Below, piece by piece: positions 33,856-42,701 of a stretch of 64,000 nt of DNA. Positions within the stretch are counted from its first letter, which is position 1. Each line of letters starts with the position of its first letter. Where the stretch lies: positions 1,984,001 through 2,048,000 of the forward strand of contig CAVWLA010000003.1 of NCBI GenBank assembly GCA_963755825.1, written 5' to 3'. The translations under genes and the position numbers were made by a program. The notes under the pieces are model-generated. The model saw nothing but the letters and a program-made list of their open reading frames with translations, was not told the DNA's origin and did no database searches. The DNA is from DATBQN01 sp963755825. GTDB lineage: Bacteria; Acidobacteriota; Thermoanaerobaculia; Multivoradales; UBA5704.

Positions 33856-33977
33856 GGTGGCGCGGATTCTAGTCTCGGCGGTGCGTCTGCCGCCGGCAGG
33901 CGAGCCGTGGCGCGCGCCCGAGCCGGCGAGGATCTTCTATGCTTGTGCCCCGACGGCTCATTCGGAGGACGCGCTCG

Positions 33978-34346
33978 ATGGACGCCCCGCAGAAGGTCAA
34001 TCTCGCCGAGAAGCTCGGCCGGATCCACCAACACTTCGTGCCGCACGTCGTCGGCGAGCTCAACGGCCAGCAGGTCAAGCTGGTCAAGGCGCTGGGACCC
34101 TTCGTCTGGCACCATCACGAGGTCGAGGACGAGCTCTTCCTCGTCGTCCGCGGCCGCTTCCGCATGGAGTTCCGCGACCGCCACGTGTGGGTGGAGGAGG
34201 GCGAGCTCCTCGTCGTGCCGCACGGCGTCGAGCACCGGCCGGTCGCCGAGGAGGAGGTCGAGATCCTCCTCTTCGAGCCCGCCTCGACCCTCAACACCGG
34301 CAACGTCGTCGACGAGCGGACGGTCGTGGCTCTGCCGCGGCTCTGA
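33978..34346 (+). CDS. Cupin-domain protein
   Basis: The 122-residue protein is a single cupin: motif 1 FVWHHHEVEDELFLVVRG with metal-binding His/His/Glu, and motif 2 VVPHGVEHRPVAEEEVEILL with the fourth ligand His. This suits a small metal-binding cupin such as a mannose-6-phosphate isomerase-like protein. ATG 33978 follows GGAGGA. It is divergent from the P1 peptidase and leads into the following gene. Confidence 0.85.
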   Translation: MDAPQKVNLAEKLGRIHQHFVPHVVGELNGQQVKLVKALGPFVWHHHEVEDELFLVVRGRFRMEFRDRHVWVEEGELLVVPHGVEHRPVAEEEVEILLFEPASTLNTGNVVDERTVVALPRL

Positions 34347-34398
34347 GAGGCCCCGCGCCGATGACGCCGAGATCGCGGCCGGCGGCCGGCCGATTGCG

Positions 34399-36003
34399 AT
34401 GAGACGCCGAGGCCGTGCGCTCCCCGCCATCGTCCTCGCCGCCGCCGCCGTCGCCACGCTCGCCCTCCTCGCCGCCATCCTCGCCGAGGCGCCGGGGGTG
34501 AACGGCCCGGCGGAGTGGCGCTGGGAGTACCGGGCGCCGGGGCTCGCCGCCGCCTGGCGGCCGGCGCTCCTCGCCCTCGCGCTCCTCGGCGCCTACGTGC
34601 TCTGGGACCGCGGCAGAGAGCCGCGGCGGCGAGCTCGCGAGGCGGGCGCCGCGGCGCTCCTCGTCCTCCTCGGCTGGGGCTTCACCATGGCGCTCGCCGG
34701 CGCCCAGCCGGGGGGGCTCGACCGCGTCCTCGGCTCGCTCGCCTCGCGCCTCTCCTTCGGCTACGTGTGGGACGCCGGCCTGGCGCCGCCGACCGCCCAG
34801 CTGCTCGCCCACTACGAGAGCGCCAGCGCGGGCCTCGACCTCCACGCCCGCACCCATCCGCCCGGCGCCCTCCTCGCCGTGCGCGGCCTGGCGCGGCTCA
34901 CCCGCGATCTGCCGGTGCCGCCGCCCGGCGCCGGCACGGGTACCATCGCGGCGGCCCGCGACGCGCTCGACCGCGAGCTGGCGCGCGCCCGCGACCGCCA
35001 CCGGCCGGTGCCGCGGCGCCTCCCCGGGCCGTGGACGATCGCCGTCCTCGCCTGGCTGCTGCCGGCCCTCTCGGCGCTCGCCGCCTGGCCGCTCGCCCGC
35101 CTCGGCACGGCGTGGGGCCTGCCGCCGCAGGTGACGCGGCTCGCCATGCTCCTCTGGCTCGCCGTGCCGGCGCGCTCGCTCTTCACCCCGTCGCTCGACC
35201 AGGCGCTGCCGCTCCTTGCCGTCGCCGCCCTCGCCCTCGCCGTCGGCGGAGGCCGCGGCGGCTGGTACCGTGCATTCGCCGCCGGCCTCCTCCTCGCCCT
35301 GGCGACGTTTCTGAGCTACGGCTGCCTCGCGCTCCTCCCCTGGGCCGGCGCCGTCGCCCTGGCGCCGGCGGCCGCGCCCGCCACACCGATCGAGCCGGCC
35401 GTCGAGGAGGCACGCATCCGCCGCTGGATGCGCGCTCTCGTCCGCCCCGCTCTCCTCGGCCTCGGCTTTCTCCTCCCCTGGGCCGCCCTCGTACCGCTCG
35501 CCGGCTATTCGCCGTGGACGGCCTTCCGTACCGGCATGCTGACCCACCGGGCGATGGCCGTCGTCACCCGCGGCTACGGGACCTGGCTGGCGTGGAATCC
35601 CTACGACTTCGCCCTCCTCCTCGGACCGCCGGTTCTGTTGGTGGGGCTCGCGGCGCTGGGAACGGCGCGCTGGGCGCGGCGGGAGGAGGCGGACAGCGGA
35701 GCGCCGGACGCGCTCGCCCCGGAGACGGCGCTCTCCTACCGGGTGGGGATCTGGGGCTTCTGGGGCTTGCTCGCGCTGCTCTGGATCTCCGGCAGCGTGC
35801 GCGGCGAGGTGGGGAGGATCTGGCTCCTCTTCATGCCCTTCGCCTGCCTCTTCGCGGCGGCCGGGATCGCCGCCGGCGAGCGGCCGAGCGAGCCGGCTCC
35901 GCCGAACGCGCCGGCCGTGCGGCGCGGCTGGGGGCTCGGCGTCGCCGCGCTCGAGCTGGCGCTCGGCCTGGCGCTCGCCGCGACGATGATCTTCGTCAGC
36001 TGA
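34399..36003 (+). CDS. Polytopic membrane protein, GT-C glycosyltransferase-like
   Basis: The 534-residue protein has about ten membrane helices and a periplasmic loop containing HARTHPPGALLAVRGLARLT, reminiscent of the THPPG loop in lipid-linked-sugar GT-C enzymes. LFTPSLDQALPLLAVAALAL and TFLSYGCLALLPWAGAVALA are typical later helices. An ATG at 34399 fits the helix-starting region (LPAIVLAAAAVATLALLAAI). Family assignment is tentative; a donor and acceptor cannot be named. Confidence 0.65.
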   Translation: MRRRGRALPAIVLAAAAVATLALLAAILAEAPGVNGPAEWRWEYRAPGLAAAWRPALLALALLGAYVLWDRGREPRRRAREAGAAALLVLLGWGFTMALAGAQPGGLDRVLGSLASRLSFGYVWDAGLAPPTAQLLAHYESASAGLDLHARTHPPGALLAVRGLARLTRDLPVPPPGAGTGTIAAARDALDRELARARDRHRPVPRRLPGPWTIAVLAWLLPALSALAAWPLARLGTAWGLPPQVTRLAMLLWLAVPARSLFTPSLDQALPLLAVAALALAVGGGRGGWYRAFAAGLLLALATFLSYGCLALLPWAGAVALAPAAAPATPIEPAVEEARIRRWMRALVRPALLGLGFLLPWAALVPLAGYSPWTAFRTGMLTHRAMAVVTRGYGTWLAWNPYDFALLLGPPVLLVGLAALGTARWARREEADSGAPDALAPETALSYRVGIWGFWGLLALLWISGSVRGEVGRIWLLFMPFACLFAAAGIAAGERPSEPAPPNAPAVRRGWGLGVAALELALGLALAATMIFVS

Positions 36004-36013
36004 GGCGGCCGCC

Positions 36014-37378
36014 TCAGTTGCTCGGCACCATCGACACCTGCAGGTCGGAGAAGATCCAGCCGATGGGCGGGAAGTAGGCGCCGTCGGCGATGCCGCTCAG
36101 GCCGAAGTCGACGTGCACCTTGTTGCCGTTGTCCGCGACATCGAAGTTGTAGGCCGGGCCCTTGAGCGTGTAGGTCAGCACGCCGCCCTCGAAGGTCTGG
36201 AAGGTGATCAGCCGGTTGATGACGTCGTAGTCGACGCGGACGTGGTAGTGGTGGAGCTGCTTCCAGGGCCCCACCGTCTTCACGAACTGATCCTGATAGC
36301 CGAGCTCCAGCTCGGTCTTCGAGTTGTCGCCGCGGATGGTGACGCCGTCGTAGAGGACGCGGTTCTCGCGCACCGCGGCCCCGCGGCGCATGGCGAAGAC
36401 GCCGTGGAAGAGGTTGGTCTGCCAGCGGTTCACGTAGAGGTCGAACTCGGTGACGATCTCCTGGTAGGGGACGCCCGCGGTGAGCGGCAGGTTGTAGCTG
36501 ATCGACGAGGCGCCCGGGCGCGCGTTGAGGAAGACGCCGGAGACGGTGAAGGTCTGCGCGGTCGCCGGCGGCGTCGGGTCGCCGCTGCCACCGCCGCCAC
36601 TGCCGGCGCCGGCGCCGCTCCCCAGCAGGTCGGCGCCGAGGTTGGCCGTCGGCACCAGGATGTTGGTCAGCGGACCGCCGACCTCGTAGACGACGGCATA
36701 GGTGTAGAAGGCGTGATCGCAGCTCACCTGCAGGCGCACGTTGGCGATGTCGCCGGCCGCCAGAGTCGCCAGCAGATCGCCGAAGGTGCGATGCGACAGC
36801 GGCGGCAGGGTGATGATGGCGGTCGGCGTCAGCGCCGTGCGGTTGGCGGCGAAGGCGCCGACGGTGCACTGCGCCGGCGAGCGGGCGAGGTTGACGAGGA
36901 AGAAGTCGCTCGTCGTGCCGGTGGTCTTGTCCTCCTCGAGCCCCTGGAGCTGGGTGACGGCGTTGGCGGCGAGGGCGTTCGGGGAGCCGACGACCGGCAC
37001 CGTGGCGCTCGACAGCGCGTTGCCGTTGACGTCGACCAGCTCGAGCCGCGCGGCGACGCTGAGCGCCGCGCCGCCGGAGATCTCGACCATCCCCACCTTG
37101 CCCGCCGGCGCGGCGCCGGTGGCGAGGAAGGTGCCGCCGGCGGGGACGGCGACCGGCGAGCCGAAGGTCTCCTGCGTGGTGCCGTCGAGGCCGGTGCCGA
37201 TGAAGGCGGTGGTGAACGAGGCCCCGGAGGACCCTGCGTTCGAAACCCAGATGCGGGTGCGGAAGGAGGTGCCGTTCGCCGTCGTGCCGCTCGCGATGGG
37301 GACGATCACCTGACCGGCGGCGAGCGGCATAACCACGGCCGAGAGCATGAGGCTGGCGAGAGCGAGCGCCTTCTTCAT
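36014..37378 (-). CDS. Secreted beta-rich protein, unknown
   Basis: The 454-residue protein has a signal peptide (MKKALALASLMLSAVVMPLA) and an N-terminal beta domain (PIASGTTANGTSFRTRIWVS, then VVGSPNALAANAVTQLQGLE) like the exported all-beta domains of acidobacteria. A Gly/Ser/Pro linker at about 280 precedes a C-terminal domain (EIVTEFDLYVNRWQTNLFHG, QLHHYHVRVDYDVINRLITF). No enzyme motif. ATG 37378 follows CAGGAGG. It converges with the GT-C-like gene with a 10-bp gap. Confidence 0.72.
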   Translation of the reverse strand: MKKALALASLMLSAVVMPLAAGQVIVPIASGTTANGTSFRTRIWVSNAGSSGASFTTAFIGTGLDGTTQETFGSPVAVPAGGTFLATGAAPAGKVGMVEISGGAALSVAARLELVDVNGNALSSATVPVVGSPNALAANAVTQLQGLEEDKTTGTTSDFFLVNLARSPAQCTVGAFAANRTALTPTAIITLPPLSHRTFGDLLATLAAGDIANVRLQVSCDHAFYTYAVVYEVGGPLTNILVPTANLGADLLGSGAGAGSGGGGSGDPTPPATAQTFTVSGVFLNARPGASSISYNLPLTAGVPYQEIVTEFDLYVNRWQTNLFHGVFAMRRGAAVRENRVLYDGVTIRGDNSKTELELGYQDQFVKTVGPWKQLHHYHVRVDYDVINRLITFQTFEGGVLTYTLKGPAYNFDVADNGNKVHVDFGLSGIADGAYFPPIGWIFSDLQVSMVPSN

Positions 37379-37616
37379 CGCGAGAGACCTCCTGGAGAAC
37401 CGGCGAGCGGATGCCGTGGACGCTGAAATTGCAAGGATTCTATAGCTTCGGAGCCTCGCGCTGCAACCATTTCTGTGCAGCCGCGCGGGCGCACCGCTGG
37501 CGCTCCACATGGCCGCGGCGCCTCTCGTAGTAGGATCTGCCGCGCTTCGCGGCGGCCGGCTGGCAGGCTGCCCGCGATCGCATCACCCCTCACGAGCGAG
37601 CAGACGAGCGAACCTC

Positions 37617-38120
37617 ATGGCGAGTCGAACACTGGAGATGGGAGCGGCGGAGCGGGCCGGCGAGGCGTCGTCGGTGGTCTGGGCTCCGGTCGCCGATGCC
37701 GGCGCCAGCGCCCGTCGCGAGCTCGCGGCGCGGTCGGCGGCGCGGCGGCGCGGCCTCATCGGCCTCGCCGGCGGCCTCGCCGTCGCGGCGCTCTTCGACT
37801 ACCTGAAGCCCCACCGGCCGCAGCCTGCCTATGTGGTCGCCGCCGTCGCGGTCCTCTTCGCCGCCATCGCGGTCGCCTCGCCGACCGGCCTCTATCCGCG
37901 CCTGCAGCGGGCTCTCGACGCCTTCGGCCGCGGCGTCGGCGCGGTGGTGACCTGGGTGCTGATGACCATCCTCTTCTTCGTCTTCGTCCTGCCGGTCGGC
38001 GCCATCCTGCGCGCCGCCGGGAAGCTCGCCATCACCAAGGGCTTCGACCCGCGGAGCGCCTCCTACTGGTCGGAGCCGAGCCAGCCGGACGGCGCCGGTG
38101 CCTACCGCAAGCAGTTCTAG
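37617..38120 (+). CDS. SxtJ-like membrane protein
   Basis: The 167-residue protein has an Ala/Arg-rich N-terminus followed by helices LIGLAGGLAVAALFDYL, AYVVAAVAVLFAAIAVASPT and VVTWVLMTILFFVFVLPVGA. The C-terminal KGFDPRSASYWSEPS is typical of the SxtJ-type family that travels with carbamoyltransferases. It lies 16 bp before the carbamoyltransferase gene. Role unknown; it may anchor or assist that enzyme. Confidence 0.78.
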   Translation: MASRTLEMGAAERAGEASSVVWAPVADAGASARRELAARSAARRRGLIGLAGGLAVAALFDYLKPHRPQPAYVVAAVAVLFAAIAVASPTGLYPRLQRALDAFGRGVGAVVTWVLMTILFFVFVLPVGAILRAAGKLAITKGFDPRSASYWSEPSQPDGAGAYRKQF

Positions 38121-38136
38121 ATCTCCTCGAGACCGC

Positions 38137-39969
38137 GTGAAGCTCCTCGGCATCTCCTGCTACTACCACGACTCGGCGGCCTGCCTGGTCGACTCGGGGC
38201 GCATCATCGCCGCGGCGCAGGAGGAGCGCTTCACGCGCAAGAAGCACGACGCCGACTTCCCCGCCAACGCCGTGCGCTACTGCCTGGCGGAGGGCGGCAT
38301 CGCCGCCGGCGGCCTCGACGGCGTCGTCTTCTACGACAAGCCGCTGCTCAAGTTCCACCGCATCCTCGAGACCTACCTGGCGGTCGCCCCGCGCGGCCTG
38401 CGCTCCTACGTCCAGGCGGTGCCGCTGTGGCTCAAGGAGAAGCTGTGGATCCCGCCGCGCATCGAGGAGTCGCTCGCCGAGTGCGGCCTCGACGGCCGCA
38501 CCGAGATCTTCTTCACCGAGCACCACGAGTCGCACGCCGCTTCGGCCTTCTATCCGTCGCCTTTCGAGGAGGCCGCCGTGCTCACCCTGGACGGCGTCGG
38601 CGAGTGGGCGACGACGACGATCGGCGTCGGCGAGGGGGCGCGCCTGCGGCTGGTGGGCGAGATCAAGTTCCCTCACTCGCTGGGCCTCCTCTACTCGGCG
38701 TTCACCTACTTCACCGGCTTCAAGGTGAACTCCGGCGAGTACAAGCTGATGGGGCTCGCCCCCTACGGCACCGCGCGCTATGCCGACCTCATCCGGCGCG
38801 AGCTGATCGACCTCAAGGACGACGGCTCCTTCCGCCTCAACATGGACTATTTCGGCTATCTCGACGGCCTGGCGATGACCAATGCCAAATTCGCCAAGCT
38901 CTTCGGCGGGCCGCCGCGGCCGCCCGAGAGCCCGATCTCGCGCCGCGAGATGGATCTCGCGCGCTCGATCCAGGAGGTCACCGAGGAGGCCGTCCTGCGG
39001 CTCGCCCGCCACGCCCGCGAGCTGACGGCCAAGCGCAACCTCTGCCTCGCCGGCGGCGTGGCGCTCAACTGCGTCGCCAACGGCATCCTGCTGCGCGCCG
39101 GGATCTTCGACGACATCTGGATCCAGCCCGCCGCGGGCGACGCCGGCGGCGCCCTCGGCGCGCCGCTCGCCTTCTGGCACAACGGCCTCGGCCGGCCGCG
39201 CACGGTCACCCCGCGGCGCGACGCCATGCGCGGCGCTTTCCTCGGCCCCGAGTTCGGCGCCGAGGCGATCCGCGCCTTCTTGACCGCCCGCGGGCTGCCC
39301 CACGAAGAGCTCGCCGAGGCAGACTGGGCGCCGCGCCTGGCCCGCCTCATCGCCGAGGAGAACGTCGTCGGCCTCTGCCATGGGCGGATGGAGTTCGGGC
39401 CGCGGGCTCTCGGCAACCGCTCGATCGTCGGCGACGCGCGCTCGCCGAAGATGCAGTCGATCATGAACCTCAAGATCAAGTTCCGCGAGAGCTTCCGGCC
39501 GTTCGCGCCGAGCGTCCTCGAGGAGCGGGTGGGCGACTACTTCGAGCTCGACCGGCCGTCCCCCTACATGCTGCTGGTCGCCGACGTCGTCGAGCGCCGG
39601 CGGGTGGCGAAGCAGGGCGACGAGGACGGCCTCGACCTCGTCGAGTGGGTGAACCGGCCGCGCTCGGACATCCCCGCCATCACCCACGTCGACTACTCGG
39701 CGCGCATCCAGACGGTGTCGGCGGAGGTCAACCCGCGCTATCACGCCCTGCTCAGCGAGTTCGAGAAGCTGACCGGCTACGGGGTGATCGTCAACACCAG
39801 CTTCAACGTGCGCGGCGAGCCGATCGTCTGCACCCCCGAGGACGCCTACCGCTGCTTCATGCGGACCGAGATGGACTATCTCGTGCTCGGCCCCTTCCTG
39901 CTGCAGAAGAGCGCCCAGCCGGCGGTCGAGGAGAAGGGCGACTGGCGGCAGGAGTATCAGCTAGATTAG
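38137..39969 (+). CDS. Carbamoyltransferase (NodU/CmcH/SxtI family)
   Basis: The 610-residue enzyme starts VKLLGISCYYHDSAACLVDS. The Kae1-like domain has the metal-site HHESHAASAFYPSPFEEAAV and VLTLDGVGEWATTT; the C-terminal YrdC-like part has GRMEFGPRALGNRSI and NTSFNVRGEPIVCTPEDA. Full length for the family. It transfers a carbamoyl group to a hydroxyl of an unknown sugar or small molecule. GTG 38137 is chosen because the conserved N-terminus begins there. Part of the SxtJ-carbamoyltransferase-DUF5989-SGNH cluster. Confidence 0.92.
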   Translation: MKLLGISCYYHDSAACLVDSGRIIAAAQEERFTRKKHDADFPANAVRYCLAEGGIAAGGLDGVVFYDKPLLKFHRILETYLAVAPRGLRSYVQAVPLWLKEKLWIPPRIEESLAECGLDGRTEIFFTEHHESHAASAFYPSPFEEAAVLTLDGVGEWATTTIGVGEGARLRLVGEIKFPHSLGLLYSAFTYFTGFKVNSGEYKLMGLAPYGTARYADLIRRELIDLKDDGSFRLNMDYFGYLDGLAMTNAKFAKLFGGPPRPPESPISRREMDLARSIQEVTEEAVLRLARHARELTAKRNLCLAGGVALNCVANGILLRAGIFDDIWIQPAAGDAGGALGAPLAFWHNGLGRPRTVTPRRDAMRGAFLGPEFGAEAIRAFLTARGLPHEELAEADWAPRLARLIAEENVVGLCHGRMEFGPRALGNRSIVGDARSPKMQSIMNLKIKFRESFRPFAPSVLEERVGDYFELDRPSPYMLLVADVVERRRVAKQGDEDGLDLVEWVNRPRSDIPAITHVDYSARIQTVSAEVNPRYHALLSEFEKLTGYGVIVNTSFNVRGEPIVCTPEDAYRCFMRTEMDYLVLGPFLLQKSAQPAVEEKGDWRQEYQLD

Positions 39970-40081
39970 CCTTGGCGGAGGGCGGCGGCCCTGGCTGGCT
40001 CGCCGCGGCGCCGCAGCAGGGCCGGCCACTGCGCCCGCCCGCGTCGAGCACACCGGAGACACAGACAAGGAGAGAAGGGCG

Positions 40082-40246
40082 ATGAGCAGGCTCGGCTACG
40101 TCGGTTCGATGCTGCGGCAGATCTTCCAGTTCGCGCGGCAGAACAAGGTCTATTGGATCGTCCCCTTCGTGCTCATCCTGGCGCTGGTGATCTTCCTCGT
40201 CTTCACCAGTCAGGCGACGGCGCCCTTCATCTACACGCTGTTCTAG
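40082..40246 (+). CDS. DUF5989-type small membrane protein
   Basis: The 54-residue protein reads SRLGYVGSMLRQIFQFARQN and then one transmembrane helix (YWIVPFVLILALVIFLVFT). Small proteins of this kind regularly sit between carbamoyltransferase and SGNH hydrolase genes. AAGGAGA lies 10 nt before ATG 40082. It is short enough to be missed by gene callers. Confidence 0.82.
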   Translation: MSRLGYVGSMLRQIFQFARQNKVYWIVPFVLILALVIFLVFTSQATAPFIYTLF

Positions 40247-40252
40247 GGCTCG

Positions 40253-41446
40253 ATGCCGACGCGCTCGCGGGCGGGCCGGCTCGCTCTCCTCGCCGCCTCG
40301 GTCCTCGTCACCCTGCTGACCGCGGAGGCGGCTCTCCGCGTCGCCGGCATCGGCTACCCCAACTTCTACGGCCCCGACGCAGCGCGCGGCTGGTCGCTCC
40401 TGCCGGGGGCCAGCGGCCGCTGGACGAAGGAGGGCGACGCCTTCGTCCGCATCAGCTCGGACGGCCTGCGCGACCGCGAGCACGCCGTCGCCAAGCCGCC
40501 GGGCGTGCTGCGCATCGCGGTCCTCGGCGACTCCTGCGCCGAGGCCCTCCAGGTGCCCGCCGGCGACACCTTCTGGTCGCTCCTCGAGCGCCAGCTCCCC
40601 GCCTGCCTGCGCTCGGCGCGGCCGCGGGGCGTCGAGGTGCTCGACTTCGGCGTCTCCGGCTACGGCACCGCCCAAGAGCTCATCACCCTCCGCCACGCGG
40701 TGTGGAAGTACCAGCCGGACCTCGTCCTCCTCGCCTTCTACACCGGCAACGACGTGCGCAACAACTACCGGCCGCTCGAGCAGGACCCCCTGCGCCCGTA
40801 CTTCGTCGTCGACCACGGACGGCTGGTGCTCGACGACTCGTTCCTCGCCAGCGACGGCTATCGCCTCCGCCGCAGCCTGCCGGCGCGCGCCCTCTACGCC
40901 GCTTTCAACCACGTGCGCCTCCTGCAGCTCGGCAAGATGGCGAAGAGCGCCGTCGACGGCTACGTCGGCGCCTGGAAGGCGCGGCGGGTGACCACCCAGC
41001 CGATCGAGGAGCTGGGGCTGGACAACGCCGTCTACCAGCCGCCCGCCGACGCCGCCTGGCGCGCCGCTTGGGAGGCCACCGAGGCGATGATCCGCGCCAT
41101 GGACGCCGAGGCGCGCGCCCACGGCGCCCGCTTCGCCGTCGTCAGCCTGTCGACGCCGATCCAGGTCGACCCCAGCGTCGAGAAGCGGCGGGCCTTCGCC
41201 CGCGAGCTCAGGGTGCCCGACCTCTTCTACCCCGACCGCCGCCTGCAGGCGCTCGGCCGCGCCGCCGGGATCCCCGTCCTCGCCCTGGCGCCGCCGCTCG
41301 CCGACGAGACGGCGCGGAGCGGGAGCTTCCTGCACGGCTTCCCCAACACCCGGCCGGGCGAGGGGCACTGGAATGCCGCCGGCCACCGCGCCGCCGCCCG
41401 CCTGCTCGCCGCCTGGCTCTGCGCCGGGATGCCGGCGAATCCGTAG
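40253..41446 (+). CDS. SGNH/GDSL-type esterase, membrane-anchored
   Basis: The 397-residue protein has an N-terminal anchor (LALLAASVLVTLLTAEAALR). Block I is RIAVLGDSCAEALQ with Ser94; block III contains FYTGNDVRNNY with the oxyanion Asn. The C-terminal catalytic block reads EGHWNAAGHRAAA, where the usual Asp of DGHWN is Glu. It probably acts on acyl groups of an exported glycan. It follows the DUF5989 gene by 6 bp and ends the cluster. Confidence 0.82.
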   Translation: MPTRSRAGRLALLAASVLVTLLTAEAALRVAGIGYPNFYGPDAARGWSLLPGASGRWTKEGDAFVRISSDGLRDREHAVAKPPGVLRIAVLGDSCAEALQVPAGDTFWSLLERQLPACLRSARPRGVEVLDFGVSGYGTAQELITLRHAVWKYQPDLVLLAFYTGNDVRNNYRPLEQDPLRPYFVVDHGRLVLDDSFLASDGYRLRRSLPARALYAAFNHVRLLQLGKMAKSAVDGYVGAWKARRVTTQPIEELGLDNAVYQPPADAAWRAAWEATEAMIRAMDAEARAHGARFAVVSLSTPIQVDPSVEKRRAFARELRVPDLFYPDRRLQALGRAAGIPVLALAPPLADETARSGSFLHGFPNTRPGEGHWNAAGHRAAARLLAAWLCAGMPANP

Positions 41447-41533
41447 GGCCGGCGACAACCGATTCCAGAGCAAGCACTTGCGCCGTTCCTCGCGGCGCGG
41501 CTGGGGCTCGGAGCGGGGCCGGCGGGGGTCCAC

Positions 41534-41562
41534 TTGCGGCTCCCTACCGCATCGGCCACAAT
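41534..41562 (+). promoter_or_regulatory. Promoter of the DUF2318-like gene, probably leaderless
   Basis: TTGCGG (41534-41539) and CACAAT (41557-41562) are separated by 17 bp, and the -10 ends 6 nt before ATG 41569. There is no SD, so transcription probably starts at or next to the start codon. Confidence 0.55.
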
Positions 41563-41568
41563 ACGGCA

Positions 41569-42039
41569 ATGCTTCGCTTCAGGCCGGTGCACGGGGTCGT
41601 CATCGTCCTCCTCTTCATCGCCGCGGTCCTCGGCGCCAAGATGCTGCTCGAGAACGGCGGCGGCGCGAGCTACGAGCTGGTGCGGCCCGAGAGGGGCGCC
41701 GTCACCCTTGACCTCGCCGGCCTCGGCAACCAACAGGTGCGCTTCTACCGCTTCCTGAACGCCGGCAACCAGGAGGTGCGCTTCTTCGTCGGCCGCGACG
41801 CCCAGGGCACCGTCCAGGTCGCCTACGACGCCGACGAGGTGTGCGCCAAGTACAACCGCGGCTTCCGCCACGAAGGGGAGTGGCTGGTCTGCAACAAGTG
41901 CGACAAATCCTTCCGGCTCACCGAGACCAACGCCGGCGGCGGCGGCTGCAAGCCGGTCCCCCTCGCCCATCGGGTCGACGGCGACCGGCTGACGATCGCC
42001 GAGGCCGACATCCTCCAAGGCTGGCGGCTCTTCCATTGA
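41569..42039 (+). CDS. DUF2318-like membrane-anchored Cys protein
   Basis: The 156-residue protein has an N-terminal anchor (VHGVVIVLLFIAAVLGAKML) and an extracytoplasmic domain with VRFFVGRDAQGTVQVAYDAD, EVCAKYNRGFRHEGEWLVCN and KCDKSFRLTETNAGGGGCKP. The four Cys (C..CxxC..C) match the DUF2318 heavy-metal or iron-sulfur-like pattern. Those proteins are linked to metal or redox functions at the membrane. It stands alone between the carbamoyltransferase and Mgl clusters. Confidence 0.8.
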   Translation: MLRFRPVHGVVIVLLFIAAVLGAKMLLENGGGASYELVRPERGAVTLDLAGLGNQQVRFYRFLNAGNQEVRFFVGRDAQGTVQVAYDADEVCAKYNRGFRHEGEWLVCNKCDKSFRLTETNAGGGGCKPVPLAHRVDGDRLTIAEADILQGWRLFH

Positions 42040-42115
42040 GCGGCACCCCCGGCGCGGACGCATCGCCGAACCGAGGTCCCGTGGTATATCTTCGCGCGGT
42101 CCGGAAGGGGTAGCC

Positions 42116-42610
42116 ATGTGCGCAGCCGACTTCGTTCTCTACGAAGAGGAGTACAGGAGCCTGCAGGAGGCTCTCCGCCGCCTGCGTCAGGAGTCGAACG
42201 CCAAGGCTGTCTTCCTGATCGACAAGAACGGCCAGCAGATCGCCGCCGCCGGAGAGATCGAGCAGTTCGACACCACCTCGCTCGCCTCGCTGACCGCCGG
42301 CAACGTGGCGGCGACCGACGGCCTTGCCAAGCTGATCGGCGAGCGCGAGTTCTCGGTGCTGTTCCATGAAGGGCAGCAGGACCACATCCACATCTCGATC
42401 GTCGCCAAGCGGGCCATCCTGGTGGTCATCTTCGACGACCGCTCCTCGCTCGGCCTGGTGCGCCTGCGCGTCAAACGGGCCAGCGTGGACCTCGAGAAGA
42501 TCTTCGAAACGATGCTGCAGAAGAGCGACCGCGGGCCGCAGGGAGCGCCGCACGGCAGCCCCTTCTCGGAGATCACCGACGACGACATCGACGCCCTCTT
42601 CGGTGAGTAA
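42116..42610 (+). CDS. Roadblock/LC7 protein, MglB-like
   Basis: The 164-residue protein has a roadblock fold: RLRQESNAKAVFLIDKNGQQ, IAAAGEIEQFDTTSLASLTA and RAILVVIFDDRSSLGLVRLR. The tail (PFSEITDDDIDALFGE) is acidic. It is encoded just before an MglA GTPase, as MglB GTPase-activating proteins are. TATATC (42085-42090) and GGAAGGGG precede the ATG. It likely controls the nucleotide state of the neighbour. Confidence 0.88.
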   Translation: MCAADFVLYEEEYRSLQEALRRLRQESNAKAVFLIDKNGQQIAAAGEIEQFDTTSLASLTAGNVAATDGLAKLIGEREFSVLFHEGQQDHIHISIVAKRAILVVIFDDRSSLGLVRLRVKRASVDLEKIFETMLQKSDRGPQGAPHGSPFSEITDDDIDALFGE

Positions 42611-42701
42611 GAGCGCGTGCATAGACGGGTGAACAGAGCGGGGCAATAGGCCCGCACCCGGCCCGGGGTCTCCCGGCTGGCGATGGAGCGAGCGAGCACA
42701 G

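Noticed and set aside
32707..36003. 1098-codon frame fused over the peptidase, cupin and GT-C-like genes
   Set aside because: The first 564 codons are antisense or out of frame to better genes; the real start is ATG 34399.
36113..37426. Plus-strand frame opposite the secreted beta-rich protein
   Set aside because: Antisense shadow with repetitive Arg/Glu/Val runs; the minus-strand frame has a signal peptide and SD.
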